DNA of 64,000 bases, taken from Parasphingopyxis sp. CP4. GTDB taxonomy: Bacteria; Pseudomonadota; Alphaproteobacteria; Sphingomonadales; Sphingomonadaceae. Both the position numbers and the translations under genes were made by a program. The notes below the pieces were generated by a model, which was not told the DNA's origin, ran no database searches, and saw only the letters and a program-made list of their open reading frames with translations. The stretch covers positions 2,041,001-2,105,000 of the forward strand of contig NZ_CP051130.1 in NCBI RefSeq assembly GCF_013378055.1. The letters run 5' to 3'. This document shows, in pieces, positions 45,145 through 54,596 of this stretch; positions within the stretch are counted from its first letter, which is position 1, and each line of letters starts with the position of its first letter.

Positions 45145-47898
45145 ATGCACGACGTCGCTGAAATGAGACCGGGCCAGCAATATAGAGCGCTCGGCATGAG
45201 CACGGGTGCCTTTACCATCTGTTTTGCCGTCTGGACGATCTTCTCGATCATCGGCATCCAGATCAAAGAGGATCTGGGGCTCAGCGAAGCGGAATTCGGT
45301 TTGCTTGTGGGCACGCCGATCCTGACCGGCTCTCTGTCGCGGATCTTCCTTGGCATCTGGACCGACCAATATGGCGGACGCCTGGTTTACACCCTCACTA
45401 TGCTGGCGGCTGCCGCGGCCACTTTCCTCCTTTCCTATGCCACCAGCTATCCCGTGATGCTGCTGGCTGCGCTCGGTGTCGGACTGGCCGGCGGCAGCTT
45501 CGCGGTCGGCATTGCCTATGTCTCGAAATTCTACCCGACCGAAAAACAGGGCACAGCGCTCGGAATCTTCGGCGCGGGTAATGTCGGTGCAGCGGTTACC
45601 AAATTGCTTGCACCGATGGTCCTGGTTGCATTTGGTTGGACCATGGTTGCCCAGGTCTGGGCCGGTGTCTTGGCCATAACCGCGATCATCTTCTGGATCA
45701 CGACCGAGGACGATCCCGAGCGCAAGGCGCGCCGCCAGACAGGTGAAAAACCGCGCTCAATGCTGATGCAGCTGGAACCGCTCAAGAACCAGCAGGTGTG
45801 GCGTTTTGCGCTCTATTATTTCTTTGTGTTCGGTGCGTTTGTGGCGCTCGCCCTGTGGCTGCCGCACTATCTGATTGACGTATACGGTCTTGATATCAAA
45901 ACCGCGGGTCTGCTGGCCGCGGCCTATTCGATCCCGGCCAGCTTGTTCCGCGCCTATGGCGGACATCTGTCCGACAAATTCGGCGCCCGCAAAGTCATGT
46001 ACGCGACCTTTGGCGTATCACTGCTCTGCCTGTTCATGCTCTCCTATCCGGAGACGGATTATGTGATCCACGGAATCGAAGGCCCGATCGAATTTTCGAC
46101 GTCGATGGAGCTGGTGCCGTTCGTCATCGCGATTTTCGTGCTCGGCTTCTTCATGTCGCTGGGTAAGGCCGCAGTCTACAAACATATCCCGGTTTATTAT
46201 CCCGAGCATGTCGGCGCCGTTGGCGGACTTGTCGGAATGATTGGCGGTCTGGGTGGCTTCCTGCTGCCGATTGCCTTTGGTGCGATGAATGACCTTACCG
46301 GTATCTGGACGAGCTGCTTCATGCTGCTGTTCGCGTTGGTCGCCATCGCCATGCTCTGGATGCACTTCGCGGTGCGCCAGATGGAACGCAAGGCCATGGG
46401 CAAGCGATTGTCCGAACTGCCGGAATTCCCTGAAATGCAGGACATTCACGAGCCCAAGGCGCATCCCGAACAGAAATCGGCAACGCTATCTGACTGGCGA
46501 CCCGAGGATGACGAGTTCTGGGAAGATAAAGGCGCGAAGATTGCGCAACGCAATCTGTGGATCTCAATCCCTTGCCTGTTGCTTGCCTTCTCCGTCTGGA
46601 TGGTCTGGTCTGTTGTAGTCGCAAAATTACCGGCAATCGGTTTCGACTATTCCACCGACGAACTCTTCTGGTTGGCGGCGCTACCGGGGCTGTCCGGCGC
46701 GACCTTGCGCATTTTCTACAGCTTCATGGTGCCGATCTTTGGTGGCCGGCTGTGGACGACGCTCTCGACCTTGTCGCTGACCATCCCGGCGTTCGGCATC
46801 GGTTATGCGGTGCAAAACCCCGAAACGCCTTACTTCATCTTCTTGGCACTCGCGCTGCTCTGCGGCCTTGGCGGCGGCAATTTCGCATCGTCCATGGCCA
46901 ATATCAGCTTCTTCTTCCCGAAACGGCAGAAGGGCAACGCGCTCGCGCTCAATGCTGGGCTCGGCAATGCCGGGGTCTCGGTAATGCAGTTCGTTGTGCC
47001 AATCGTCATTACGATGAGCGTGTTTGGTGCCGTTGGGGGCGATCCGCAGCCTGTGGCAGGCGGCGATCCGTTGTGGATTCAAAATGCGGGCTTCATCTGG
47101 ATCCCGTTCATCCTGATCAGCACCGCGCTCGCCTGGTTCGGCATGAACGATATCGCGTCCTCCAAAGCCAGTTTCTCCGATCAGGCGGTGATCTTTCAAC
47201 GCCGGCACAACTGGATCATGTGCTTCCTGTACACGGGAACCTTTGGCAGCTTCATCGGCTATTCGGCTGGCTTCCCGCTGCTGTCGAACATCGCCTTCCC
47301 GGAAGCAAACTCGCTACAATATGTCTTTCTCGGGCCATTGGTCGGCGCTGTATCGCGTGCGGCCACCGGTTGGGTGTCTGACAAATGGGGCGGTGCACGG
47401 GTCACTTTCTGGGTGTTCCTCGTGATGATCATTGCGGTCGGCGGGGTCCTGTATTTCCTCGGCAACAAGGATCAGCCGGGTGCGTTCTGGGGCTTCTTCG
47501 CCATGTTCATGTTGTTGTTCTTCGCCACCGGCGTTGGCAATGCATCGACCTTCCAGATGATCCCGATCATCATGCGCAAGGAAATCGGTCGCTTGATGCC
47601 GAACCTTCCCGCCAATGATCAGCTGCGCAATGCGGAGAAGGAGTCCGCGGCGATCATCGGCTTTACGTCGGCGATCGCTGCCTATGGCGCCTTCTTCATC
47701 CCGAAATCCTATGGCAGCTCGATCGCAGCGACCGGCGGACCGGAAGCTGCGCTTTGGGGCTTCCTCATCTTCTACGCCGCCTGCGCAGCGGTCACCTGGT
47801 TCGTCTATTCGCGCCGCGGTGGGATGCTGCACGACATTGAACGCGGTCGGGAAACACCGGTTCAACCGGAGCCCGAAGCCACAACCCAACCCGCTTAA
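45145..47898 (+). CDS. narK: Fused NarK1-NarK2 nitrate/nitrite transporter
   Basis: A 917-residue double MFS protein. The first half (to about residue 420) begins with MSTGAFTICFAVWTIFSIIG and has LGVGLAGGSFAVGIAYVSKF and the matching later GGLVGMIGGLGGFLLPIAFG. A hydrophilic linker (about 420-470) leads to the second half, with LLCGLGGGNFASSMANISFF and FIGYSAGFPLL. Both halves keep the glycine-rich nitrate signature, so the protein should have 24 membrane helices. In Paracoccus the fused protein combines a proton-coupled nitrate importer (NarK1) with a nitrate/nitrite antiporter (NarK2). AGGGGAG precedes the ATG. NarG starts 14 bp downstream, so the genes are co-transcribed. Confidence 0.94.
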   Translation: MHDVAEMRPGQQYRALGMSTGAFTICFAVWTIFSIIGIQIKEDLGLSEAEFGLLVGTPILTGSLSRIFLGIWTDQYGGRLVYTLTMLAAAAATFLLSYATSYPVMLLAALGVGLAGGSFAVGIAYVSKFYPTEKQGTALGIFGAGNVGAAVTKLLAPMVLVAFGWTMVAQVWAGVLAITAIIFWITTEDDPERKARRQTGEKPRSMLMQLEPLKNQQVWRFALYYFFVFGAFVALALWLPHYLIDVYGLDIKTAGLLAAAYSIPASLFRAYGGHLSDKFGARKVMYATFGVSLLCLFMLSYPETDYVIHGIEGPIEFSTSMELVPFVIAIFVLGFFMSLGKAAVYKHIPVYYPEHVGAVGGLVGMIGGLGGFLLPIAFGAMNDLTGIWTSCFMLLFALVAIAMLWMHFAVRQMERKAMGKRLSELPEFPEMQDIHEPKAHPEQKSATLSDWRPEDDEFWEDKGAKIAQRNLWISIPCLLLAFSVWMVWSVVVAKLPAIGFDYSTDELFWLAALPGLSGATLRIFYSFMVPIFGGRLWTTLSTLSLTIPAFGIGYAVQNPETPYFIFLALALLCGLGGGNFASSMANISFFFPKRQKGNALALNAGLGNAGVSVMQFVVPIVITMSVFGAVGGDPQPVAGGDPLWIQNAGFIWIPFILISTALAWFGMNDIASSKASFSDQAVIFQRRHNWIMCFLYTGTFGSFIGYSAGFPLLSNIAFPEANSLQYVFLGPLVGAVSRAATGWVSDKWGGARVTFWVFLVMIIAVGGVLYFLGNKDQPGAFWGFFAMFMLLFFATGVGNASTFQMIPIIMRKEIGRLMPNLPANDQLRNAEKESAAIIGFTSAIAAYGAFFIPKSYGSSIAATGGPEAALWGFLIFYAACAAVTWFVYSRRGGMLHDIERGRETPVQPEPEATTQPA

Positions 47899-47912
47899 GA
47901 GGAGTAACAGCC

Positions 47913-50900
47913 ATGAGCCATCTACTCGATCGCCTGAACTTCTTTAGCGACAAATCTCGCTTCTCGGATGGCCATGGGGTCACCACCCGGGAGGATCGCC
48001 GTTGGGAGGACGGCTATCGGAAACGTTGGCAGCACGACAAGATCGTGCGCTCGACCCACGGCGTGAATTGCACAGGATCCTGTTCCTGGAAGGTTTACGT
48101 CAAGGGCGGCATCGTCACCTGGGAAACGCAGCAGACCGATTACCCGCGCACACGGCCCGATCTGCCCAACCATGAACCGCGCGGTTGTTCGCGCGGTGCC
48201 AGCTATAGCTGGTACATCTATTCGGGAAATCGGCTCAAATACCCACTTGTCCGCTCGCGCCTCGTGAAATTGTGGCGCGAAGCGCGCAAGACGATGGAGC
48301 CTGTCGCGGCCTGGGCATCGATCGTCCAGGACAAGGCGAAGCGGGATTCCTATACCAAGATACGCGGACATGGCGGTTTCGTCCGGGCAGACTGGGACGA
48401 AGTGACCGAAATTGTCGCCGCTGCCAACGCCTATACGGCAAAGGAACATGGCCCGGACCGGGTGATCGGTTTCTCACCGATCCCGGCAATGTCGATGGTC
48501 TCCTACGCGGCAGGATCGCGCTATCTCTCGCTGCTCGGCGGAACCTGCATGTCGTTTTACGACTGGTATTGCGATCTGCCGCCCGCATCCCCGATGACCT
48601 GGGGTGAACAGACCGACGTTCCGGAAAGCGCCGACTGGTATAATTCTGGTTTCCTGATGCTGTGGGGATCGAACGTCCCGCAAACACGCACGCCGGACGC
48701 CCATTTCTACACCGAAGCGCGCTACAAGGGCACCAAGTCGGTCGTCGTGTCGCCGGACTATTCCGAAGCCGCAAAATTCTCCGATATCTGGCTCCATCCC
48801 AAACAGGGTACGGACGCCGCGCTCGCCATGGCGATGGGCCATGTGATCCTGCGCGAATATCATCTCGACCGGCAGGCCGAATATTTCGAGCACTATGCCC
48901 GGCAATATACCGACATGCCCTTGCTGGTCCGCCTGGTGAAAAAGGACGGCCAGTTCGTCCCCGAACGCTTGTTGCGCGCCAGCGAGTTCGGCGATGATCT
49001 TGGCGAGACCGAAAATGCCGAATGGAAAACCGTCGCCATCGACGAGAAGACGGGCGATGTGGTTGCACCCAACGGGTCGGTCGGCTTCCGCTGGGGCGAA
49101 AAGGGCAAATGGAATCTTGAAGAACGGGAGAGCGGCGGCGCAGAGACCAAGCTTCGCCTGACCAATATCCTGGATGGCGATTATGACGATGTGCTCGACG
49201 TCGCCTTTCCCTATTTCGGCAATCGCGAACATGATTATTTCAAAGGTACTGACCATCCCGATACGCTGATGCGGCGGATCCCGGTGATGAAGCTGCAGCT
49301 GGAAGAGGGCGATTCTTATGTCGCCACCGTCTACGATCTGTTCATGGCGAATTACGGCCTGGACCGCGGGCTCGGCGGTGACAATCTCGCCAAGAGCTAC
49401 GACGAGAATGAGCCGTATACGCCGGCATGGGCCGAGCAGATCACCGGCGTCCCCGCCGATCACATCATCACCGTCGCGCGCGAGTTTGCCGACAATGCGG
49501 AAAAGACGCACGGCAAGTCGATGGTGATCCTCGGGGCCGGGCTCAACCACTGGTATCATATGGACATGAATTACAGGGGGATCATCAACCTCCTGATCAT
49601 GTGTGGCTGTATTGGCCAATCCGGCGGCGGCTGGTCGCATTATGTTGGCCAGGAAAAACTACGGCCACAGACCGGCTGGCAACCGCTCGCATTTGGCCTC
49701 GATTGGAGCCGTCCACCGCGCCAGATGAACTCAACCAGCTTCTTCTACGCCCATTCCGATCAATGGCGTTATGAGACGCTGGGCGTTGATGAGATCCTCT
49801 CGCCGACTGCACCGGATGGCGATTGGAGCGGATCGCTGATCGATTATAACGCCCGGGCAGAGCGCATGGGTTGGCTGCCGTCTGCGCCGCAGCTCAAGAC
49901 CAATCCGCTGGACATAGCCAAGGCCGCGCGTGAGGCAGGCAAGGAACCCAAAGACTATGTCACGGACAGCTTAAAGTCGGGAGAGCTGGAGCTTAGCTGC
50001 AACGATCCGGACGATCCGGCCAACTGGCCGCGCAACATGTTTGTCTGGCGCTCCAACCTGCTTGGTTCGTCGGGCAAAGGGCATGAATATCTGCTCAAGC
50101 ATCTGCTCGGTACGAGCCATGGCGTGCAGGGCAAGGATCTGGGCGAAATGGGTCATGCCAAGCCCGAAGACGTCGCCTGGCATGAAGAGGCCCCCGAGGG
50201 GAAACTCGATCTGCTGGTGACACTCGATTTCCGTATGTCGACGACCTGTGTCTACTCGGACATCGTTCTGCCAACCGCGACTTGGTATGAGAAGAACGAC
50301 CTCAACACGTCGGACATGCATCCTTTCATCCATCCGCTGTCTGCGGCGATCGATCCTGTCTGGGAATCGAAATCGGATTGGGAAATCTACAAGGAGATCG
50401 CCAAGAAATTCTCCGAAATCGCGCCCGAAGTGCTGGGCGAAGAAGAGGATGTGGTGCTGACGCCGATCCTGCACGATACGCCGGGCGAGATCGCCCAGCC
50501 GATGGATGTAGCAGATTGGGGCAAAGGCGATATCGAGCCAATACCCGGCAAGACAATGCCACAGGTGGCGGTCGTCAAACGGGATTATCCTAATCTTTAT
50601 AAACGCTTCACAGCGCTTGGTCCGTTGATGGAAAAGATCGGCAATGGCGGGAAGGGCATAGCCTGGAAGACCGGAGAAGAGGTCGACCACCTCAAGGCAT
50701 TGAACGGCACCGTGAGCGAGGACGGCCCAACCAAGGGCATGGCGCGGATCGAAAGCGATATCGATGCGACCGAAGTGATCTTGATGCTGGCGCCGGAAAC
50801 CAATGGCGAAGTCGCAGTGAAAGCATGGAATGCTCTCTCGGAATTTACCGGGCGCGAGCATGCGCATCTGGCGCTGCCCAAGGAAGATGAGAAGATTCGC

Positions 50901-51659
50901 TTCCGCGATGTTGTCGCGCAGCCCCGCAAGATCATCTCGTCGCCAACCTGGTCAGGCCTGGAGAGCGAGAAGGTCTGCTACAATGCGGGCTATACGAATG
51001 TGCATGAGCTGATCCCCTGGCGGACTTTATCGGGACGGCAGCAACTCTATCAAGATCACAAATGGATGCGGGCCTTTGGCGAAGGCTTTTGCGTCTATCG
51101 CCCGCCAATCGACACCAAGGCGGTGAAACCCATGCTCGACCGGGCTGAGGGGCAGGATCATGTGGTGTTGAACTTCATCACGCCGCACCAGAAATGGGGC
51201 ATCCACTCCACCTATACCGACAATCTCCTAATGCTGACCCTGTCACGCGGCGGGCCGATTGTCTGGCTGTCTGAAACCGATGCTGCCAAGGCCGGTATCG
51301 TCGACAATGACTGGGTCGAGGCGTTTAACTCTAATGGCGCCCTGGTCGCACGTGCGGTCGTTTCGCAGCGCATGAAGGACGGTACGCTCTTCATGTATCA
51401 CGCGCAGGAAAAGATCGTGAATGTGCCCGGGTCGAAGATCACCGGCAATCGCGGCGGCATCCATAACAGCGTGACCCGCGCGGTGCTCAAGCCCACCCAT
51501 ATGATCGGCGGCTATGCCCAGCAAAGCTGGGGCTTCAACTATTACGGCACGGTCGGATCAAATCGCGATGAATTCGTGATCGTCCGCAAAATGACGGATG
51601 TCGATTGGCTCGACGGACCTGAAAACAGGCTGTCCCCGGATATGGAGGCAGCAGAATGA
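47913..51659 (+). CDS. narG: Respiratory nitrate reductase alpha subunit
   Basis: A 1248-residue molybdoenzyme reducing nitrate to nitrite on the cytoplasmic side. The FS0 cluster ligands are H49, C53, C57 and C92 in THGVNCTGSCSWK ... PRGCSRGAS. The molybdenum ligand aspartate lies in MSFYDWYCDLPPASP (D217). TWGEQTDVPESADWYNSGF and WGSNVPQTRTPDAHF are near-invariant. There is no Tat signal, as expected for NarG. The length is normal. RBS AAGAGGAG precedes the ATG and NarH starts in an ATGA overlap, so expression is tightly coupled. MobA in the window supplies the cofactor. Confidence 0.97.
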   Translation: MSHLLDRLNFFSDKSRFSDGHGVTTREDRRWEDGYRKRWQHDKIVRSTHGVNCTGSCSWKVYVKGGIVTWETQQTDYPRTRPDLPNHEPRGCSRGASYSWYIYSGNRLKYPLVRSRLVKLWREARKTMEPVAAWASIVQDKAKRDSYTKIRGHGGFVRADWDEVTEIVAAANAYTAKEHGPDRVIGFSPIPAMSMVSYAAGSRYLSLLGGTCMSFYDWYCDLPPASPMTWGEQTDVPESADWYNSGFLMLWGSNVPQTRTPDAHFYTEARYKGTKSVVVSPDYSEAAKFSDIWLHPKQGTDAALAMAMGHVILREYHLDRQAEYFEHYARQYTDMPLLVRLVKKDGQFVPERLLRASEFGDDLGETENAEWKTVAIDEKTGDVVAPNGSVGFRWGEKGKWNLEERESGGAETKLRLTNILDGDYDDVLDVAFPYFGNREHDYFKGTDHPDTLMRRIPVMKLQLEEGDSYVATVYDLFMANYGLDRGLGGDNLAKSYDENEPYTPAWAEQITGVPADHIITVAREFADNAEKTHGKSMVILGAGLNHWYHMDMNYRGIINLLIMCGCIGQSGGGWSHYVGQEKLRPQTGWQPLAFGLDWSRPPRQMNSTSFFYAHSDQWRYETLGVDEILSPTAPDGDWSGSLIDYNARAERMGWLPSAPQLKTNPLDIAKAAREAGKEPKDYVTDSLKSGELELSCNDPDDPANWPRNMFVWRSNLLGSSGKGHEYLLKHLLGTSHGVQGKDLGEMGHAKPEDVAWHEEAPEGKLDLLVTLDFRMSTTCVYSDIVLPTATWYEKNDLNTSDMHPFIHPLSAAIDPVWESKSDWEIYKEIAKKFSEIAPEVLGEEEDVVLTPILHDTPGEIAQPMDVADWGKGDIEPIPGKTMPQVAVVKRDYPNLYKRFTALGPLMEKIGNGGKGIAWKTGEEVDHLKALNGTVSEDGPTKGMARIESDIDATEVILMLAPETNGEVAVKAWNALSEFTGREHAHLALPKEDEKIRFRDVVAQPRKIISSPTWSGLESEKVCYNAGYTNVHELIPWRTLSGRQQLYQDHKWMRAFGEGFCVYRPPIDTKAVKPMLDRAEGQDHVVLNFITPHQKWGIHSTYTDNLLMLTLSRGGPIVWLSETDAAKAGIVDNDWVEAFNSNGALVARAVVSQRMKDGTLFMYHAQEKIVNVPGSKITGNRGGIHNSVTRAVLKPTHMIGGYAQQSWGFNYYGTVGSNRDEFVIVRKMTDVDWLDGPENRLSPDMEAAE

Positions 51660-53182
51660 AAGTCCGCGCGCAAATCGGCAAGGTGCTCAACCTCGACAAA
51701 TGCATCGGCTGCCACACCTGTTCGGTAACCTGTAAGAATGTTTGGACCAGTCGCGAGGGCATGGAATATGCGTGGTTCAATAATGTCGAGACGAAACCCG
51801 GCATTGGATATCCAAAGGACTGGGAGAACCAGAAACGCTGGAATGGCGGCTGGGAACGGCTGCGCAAGGGACGCCTCCGGCCTCGCATGGGTGGTAAATG
51901 GCGGGTGCTCGCCAAGATTTTCGCCAATCCCGATCTCCCAGAGATCGACGATTATTACGAGCCCTTCACCTTTGACTATGAGCATCTTCAAAATGCGCCG
52001 GAGATGAAGGCCATGCCGACCGCGCGGCCGCGATCCCTTATCTCCGGGGGACGGATGGAAAAGATCGAATGGGGCCCGAACTGGGAAGAAATCCTCGGCG
52101 GTGAGTTTTCCAAACGCTCGGAAGATTCCAATTTTGAGGGCGTGCAAAAGGAAATTTACGGCGAGTTCGAAAATACCTTCATGATGTACCTGCCGCGGCT
52201 GTGCGAGCATTGCCTGAACCCGACCTGTGTCGCAGCGTGCCCATCTGGCGCGATCTACAAACGTGAAGAAGATGGCATTGTCCTGATCGATCAGGAAAAG
52301 TGCCGCGGCTGGCGGATGTGCGTTTCGGGCTGCCCGTACAAGAAGATCTATTACAACTGGAATACCGGCAAATCCGAAAAATGCATTTTCTGCTATCCGC
52401 GGATCGAAGCTGGCCAACCAACCGTGTGCTCGGAAACCTGTGTTGGGCGGATCCGTTATCTCGGTGTGATGCTCTATGATGCGGACCGGATTGAAGAAGC
52501 CGCTTCCGCAGAAGATGAGCAAGACCTGTATCAGGCACAGCTCGATATCTTCCTCGATCCCAATGACCCCGAAGTGATCGCCCAGGCCCGCAAAGATGGT
52601 GTCCCGGAGGCGTGGCTCGAGGCTGCGCAGAACTCGCCGGTTTGGAAAATGGCGATGGACTGGAAGGTCGCCTTCCCATTGCACCCGGAATATCGGACGC
52701 TGCCAATGGTCTGGTATGTGCCGCCTTTGTCGCCGATCAGCGCTGCGGCAAATGCTGGGCAGATTGCGATAAATGATGACATGCCGGATGTGCGTTCCTT
52801 GCGTATCCCGCTCAAATATCTCGCTAACTTGCTGACGGCCGGGAAGGAAGAGCCGGTGGCGCAGTGCCTGGAGCGGATGCTCGCCATGCGCAGTTATATG
52901 CGGGCCAAGACGGTCGACGGGATCATCGCCACCGAGGTCGCCGACAAGGTCGGCATGACCGCACAACAGATCGAAGACATGTACCATGTCATGGCGATCG
53001 CCAATTATGAGGATCGTTTCGTCATCCCGAGTACGCACCGGGAAGAGGTTGAAGACGCCTATGATGAACGCGGCGCCTGCGGTTTCTCATTTGGCAACGG
53101 ATGTTCGGGCGGATCCTCCGAACCCAACCTGTTCGGCACGCCGAAGAAGAAGCGGATCCAAACCCCGTCGGAGATGTTCTGA
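51656..53182 (+). CDS. narH: Respiratory nitrate reductase beta subunit
   Basis: The 508-residue electron-transfer subunit carries four iron-sulfur clusters. The cysteine groups are CIGCHTCSVTCKNVW (residues 16-30), CEHCLNPTCVAACPSGA near 183, CRGWRMCVSGCPYKK near 216 (tryptophan replaces a cysteine, as in the 3Fe-4S cluster of NarH) and CIFCYPRIEAGQPTVCSETC near 243. It moves electrons from the heme subunit NarI to NarG. Start and stop overlap the genes on both sides (ATGA and TGATG). The length matches the family. Confidence 0.97.
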   Translation: MKVRAQIGKVLNLDKCIGCHTCSVTCKNVWTSREGMEYAWFNNVETKPGIGYPKDWENQKRWNGGWERLRKGRLRPRMGGKWRVLAKIFANPDLPEIDDYYEPFTFDYEHLQNAPEMKAMPTARPRSLISGGRMEKIEWGPNWEEILGGEFSKRSEDSNFEGVQKEIYGEFENTFMMYLPRLCEHCLNPTCVAACPSGAIYKREEDGIVLIDQEKCRGWRMCVSGCPYKKIYYNWNTGKSEKCIFCYPRIEAGQPTVCSETCVGRIRYLGVMLYDADRIEEAASAEDEQDLYQAQLDIFLDPNDPEVIAQARKDGVPEAWLEAAQNSPVWKMAMDWKVAFPLHPEYRTLPMVWYVPPLSPISAAANAGQIAINDDMPDVRSLRIPLKYLANLLTAGKEEPVAQCLERMLAMRSYMRAKTVDGIIATEVADKVGMTAQQIEDMYHVMAIANYEDRFVIPSTHREEVEDAYDERGACGFSFGNGCSGGSSEPNLFGTPKKKRIQTPSEMF

Positions 53183-53901
53183 TGACAGTAAAGAGCTTCA
53201 AAATCCTCTCACTGCTGCTCGCCTATCCGACGGTGGAAATACAGGCGGCATCCTGTGAGTTCAGTGACATCCTGTCCGGCGAAGGCCTGGTGCCCGACGA
53301 TCATTTGCCGCCGCTTCGCGCTTTGATCGAAGAGTATCGCACTGGCGAATTGCTCGACCTTCAGGAACGCTATGTGTTGCTGTTCGATCGTACGCGAACC
53401 CTGTCGCTCCATCTATTCGAACATGTGCATGGCGAGAGCCGTGACCGCGGCCAGGCGATGGTCGATCTGCAAGCTATGTATGAAGAGCGCGGGCTCGCCA
53501 TCGGCAGCACGGAGCTGCCGGACTTTATCCCGCTATTCCTCGAATTTCTGTCGACCCTGCCGCAGGACGAAGCTCTCGATCTGTTGAGCCAGCCAGCTCA
53601 TGTCATCGCGGCCCTTGGCGAACGCCTTGCCCGCCGTGAAAGCAATTATGCCGCAGTGCTGATGGCGCTGGCCGCAATAGTTGAGGCCGATCCGAAATCC
53701 ACCGAGGCGTTGCTTGAGGAGCCTGACGACGACCCCAATGATCTCGAGGCGCTGGACGCGGTGTGGGAAGCGGAAAACGTGACCTTTGGCCCCGGATCAC
53801 CGGATGAGGGCTGCCCCAAGGTGGACGGCATGCTCGATCGGCTCGCCGCTGAAATGGATGCCCCACCTGCCGACGCAGGCACGTCAGAGGAGCGAGCATG
53901 A
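53182..53901 (+). CDS. narJ: Nitrate reductase molybdenum cofactor assembly chaperone
   Basis: A 239-residue cytoplasmic chaperone that binds NarG for cofactor and cluster insertion. The N-terminal KSFKILSLLLAYPTVEIQA and the central LFEHVHGESRDRGQAMVDLQ and LPDFIPLFLEFLSTLP blocks are typical of NarJ/NarW. The ATG overlaps the narH stop (TGATG); a longer frame from 53101 is not NarJ-like. The tail is acidic (DDDPNDLEALDAVWE). It is not part of the final enzyme. Confidence 0.94.
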   Translation: MTVKSFKILSLLLAYPTVEIQAASCEFSDILSGEGLVPDDHLPPLRALIEEYRTGELLDLQERYVLLFDRTRTLSLHLFEHVHGESRDRGQAMVDLQAMYEERGLAIGSTELPDFIPLFLEFLSTLPQDEALDLLSQPAHVIAALGERLARRESNYAAVLMALAAIVEADPKSTEALLEEPDDDPNDLEALDAVWEAENVTFGPGSPDEGCPKVDGMLDRLAAEMDAPPADAGTSEERA

Positions 53902-54596
53902 TGGCCCAATTTCTCAACAGTCTCGTCTTTGGCATCTACCCCTATATCGCCTTGTCTGTTCTCGCGATTGGATCGGTCGTCCGTTACGATCGCGAGCCTT
54001 ATAGTTGGCGGTCTGGATCAAGCCAGCTCCTTCGCCGACGCCAGCTGATGATCGGCTCGGTTCTGTTTCACCTGGGCGTGCTGCTCATCTTTGCCGGGCA
54101 TTTTGTCGGCCTTCTCACGCCGATCCAGATTTTCGACGCGATGGGCATTAGCCATGGCGCAAAACAATTGCTCGCGATCATCGCCGGGGGAGTGGCTGGT
54201 GTGTTCGCCTTTATCGGCGCGTCCATGCTCTTGCATCGCCGCCTGTTTGACCCACGCATTCGCCGCAATTCCAGCTTCAGCGACATCGCGATCCTGTTCC
54301 TCTTATGGCTGCAACTCGTGCTTGGCCTGGCGACCATCTTCATCTCGCTCGACCATCTCGACGGCCATGAGATGGTGAAGTTCATGTCCTGGGCGCAAGG
54401 GATATTCACCTTCGAAGCCGGCGCTGCGGCCTATGTCATGGACGTGCACCCGATCTTCAAAGCGCATCTCTTCCTCGGGCTCACCATATTGCTGGTCTTT
54501 CCGTTCACCCGGCTGGTCCACATGTTGTCGGCGCCGATCCGCTATATCTGGCGGCCCGGTTATCAGATCGTCCGCAGCAAGAGGTCCACGGTATGA
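53898..54596 (+). CDS. narI: Respiratory nitrate reductase gamma subunit (cytochrome b)
   Basis: A 232-residue integral membrane subunit with five helices that oxidises quinol at the periplasmic face and passes electrons by two b hemes to NarH. Helix 1 is FLNSLVFGIYPYIALSVLAI. LFHLGVLLIFAGHFVGL near 54 and FKAHLFLGLTILLVFPFTRL near 194 carry heme-ligand histidines, as does HMLSAP. Start ATG overlaps the narJ stop (ATGA). Confidence 0.95.
   Translation: MMAQFLNSLVFGIYPYIALSVLAIGSVVRYDREPYSWRSGSSQLLRRRQLMIGSVLFHLGVLLIFAGHFVGLLTPIQIFDAMGISHGAKQLLAIIAGGVAGVFAFIGASMLLHRRLFDPRIRRNSSFSDIAILFLLWLQLVLGLATIFISLDHLDGHEMVKFMSWAQGIFTFEAGAAAYVMDVHPIFKAHLFLGLTILLVFPFTRLVHMLSAPIRYIWRPGYQIVRSKRSTV

Noticed and set aside
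51542..53038. Minus-strand open frame (498 codons) over narH
   Set aside because: It is a shadow of narH, whose cysteine clusters prove the sense strand.
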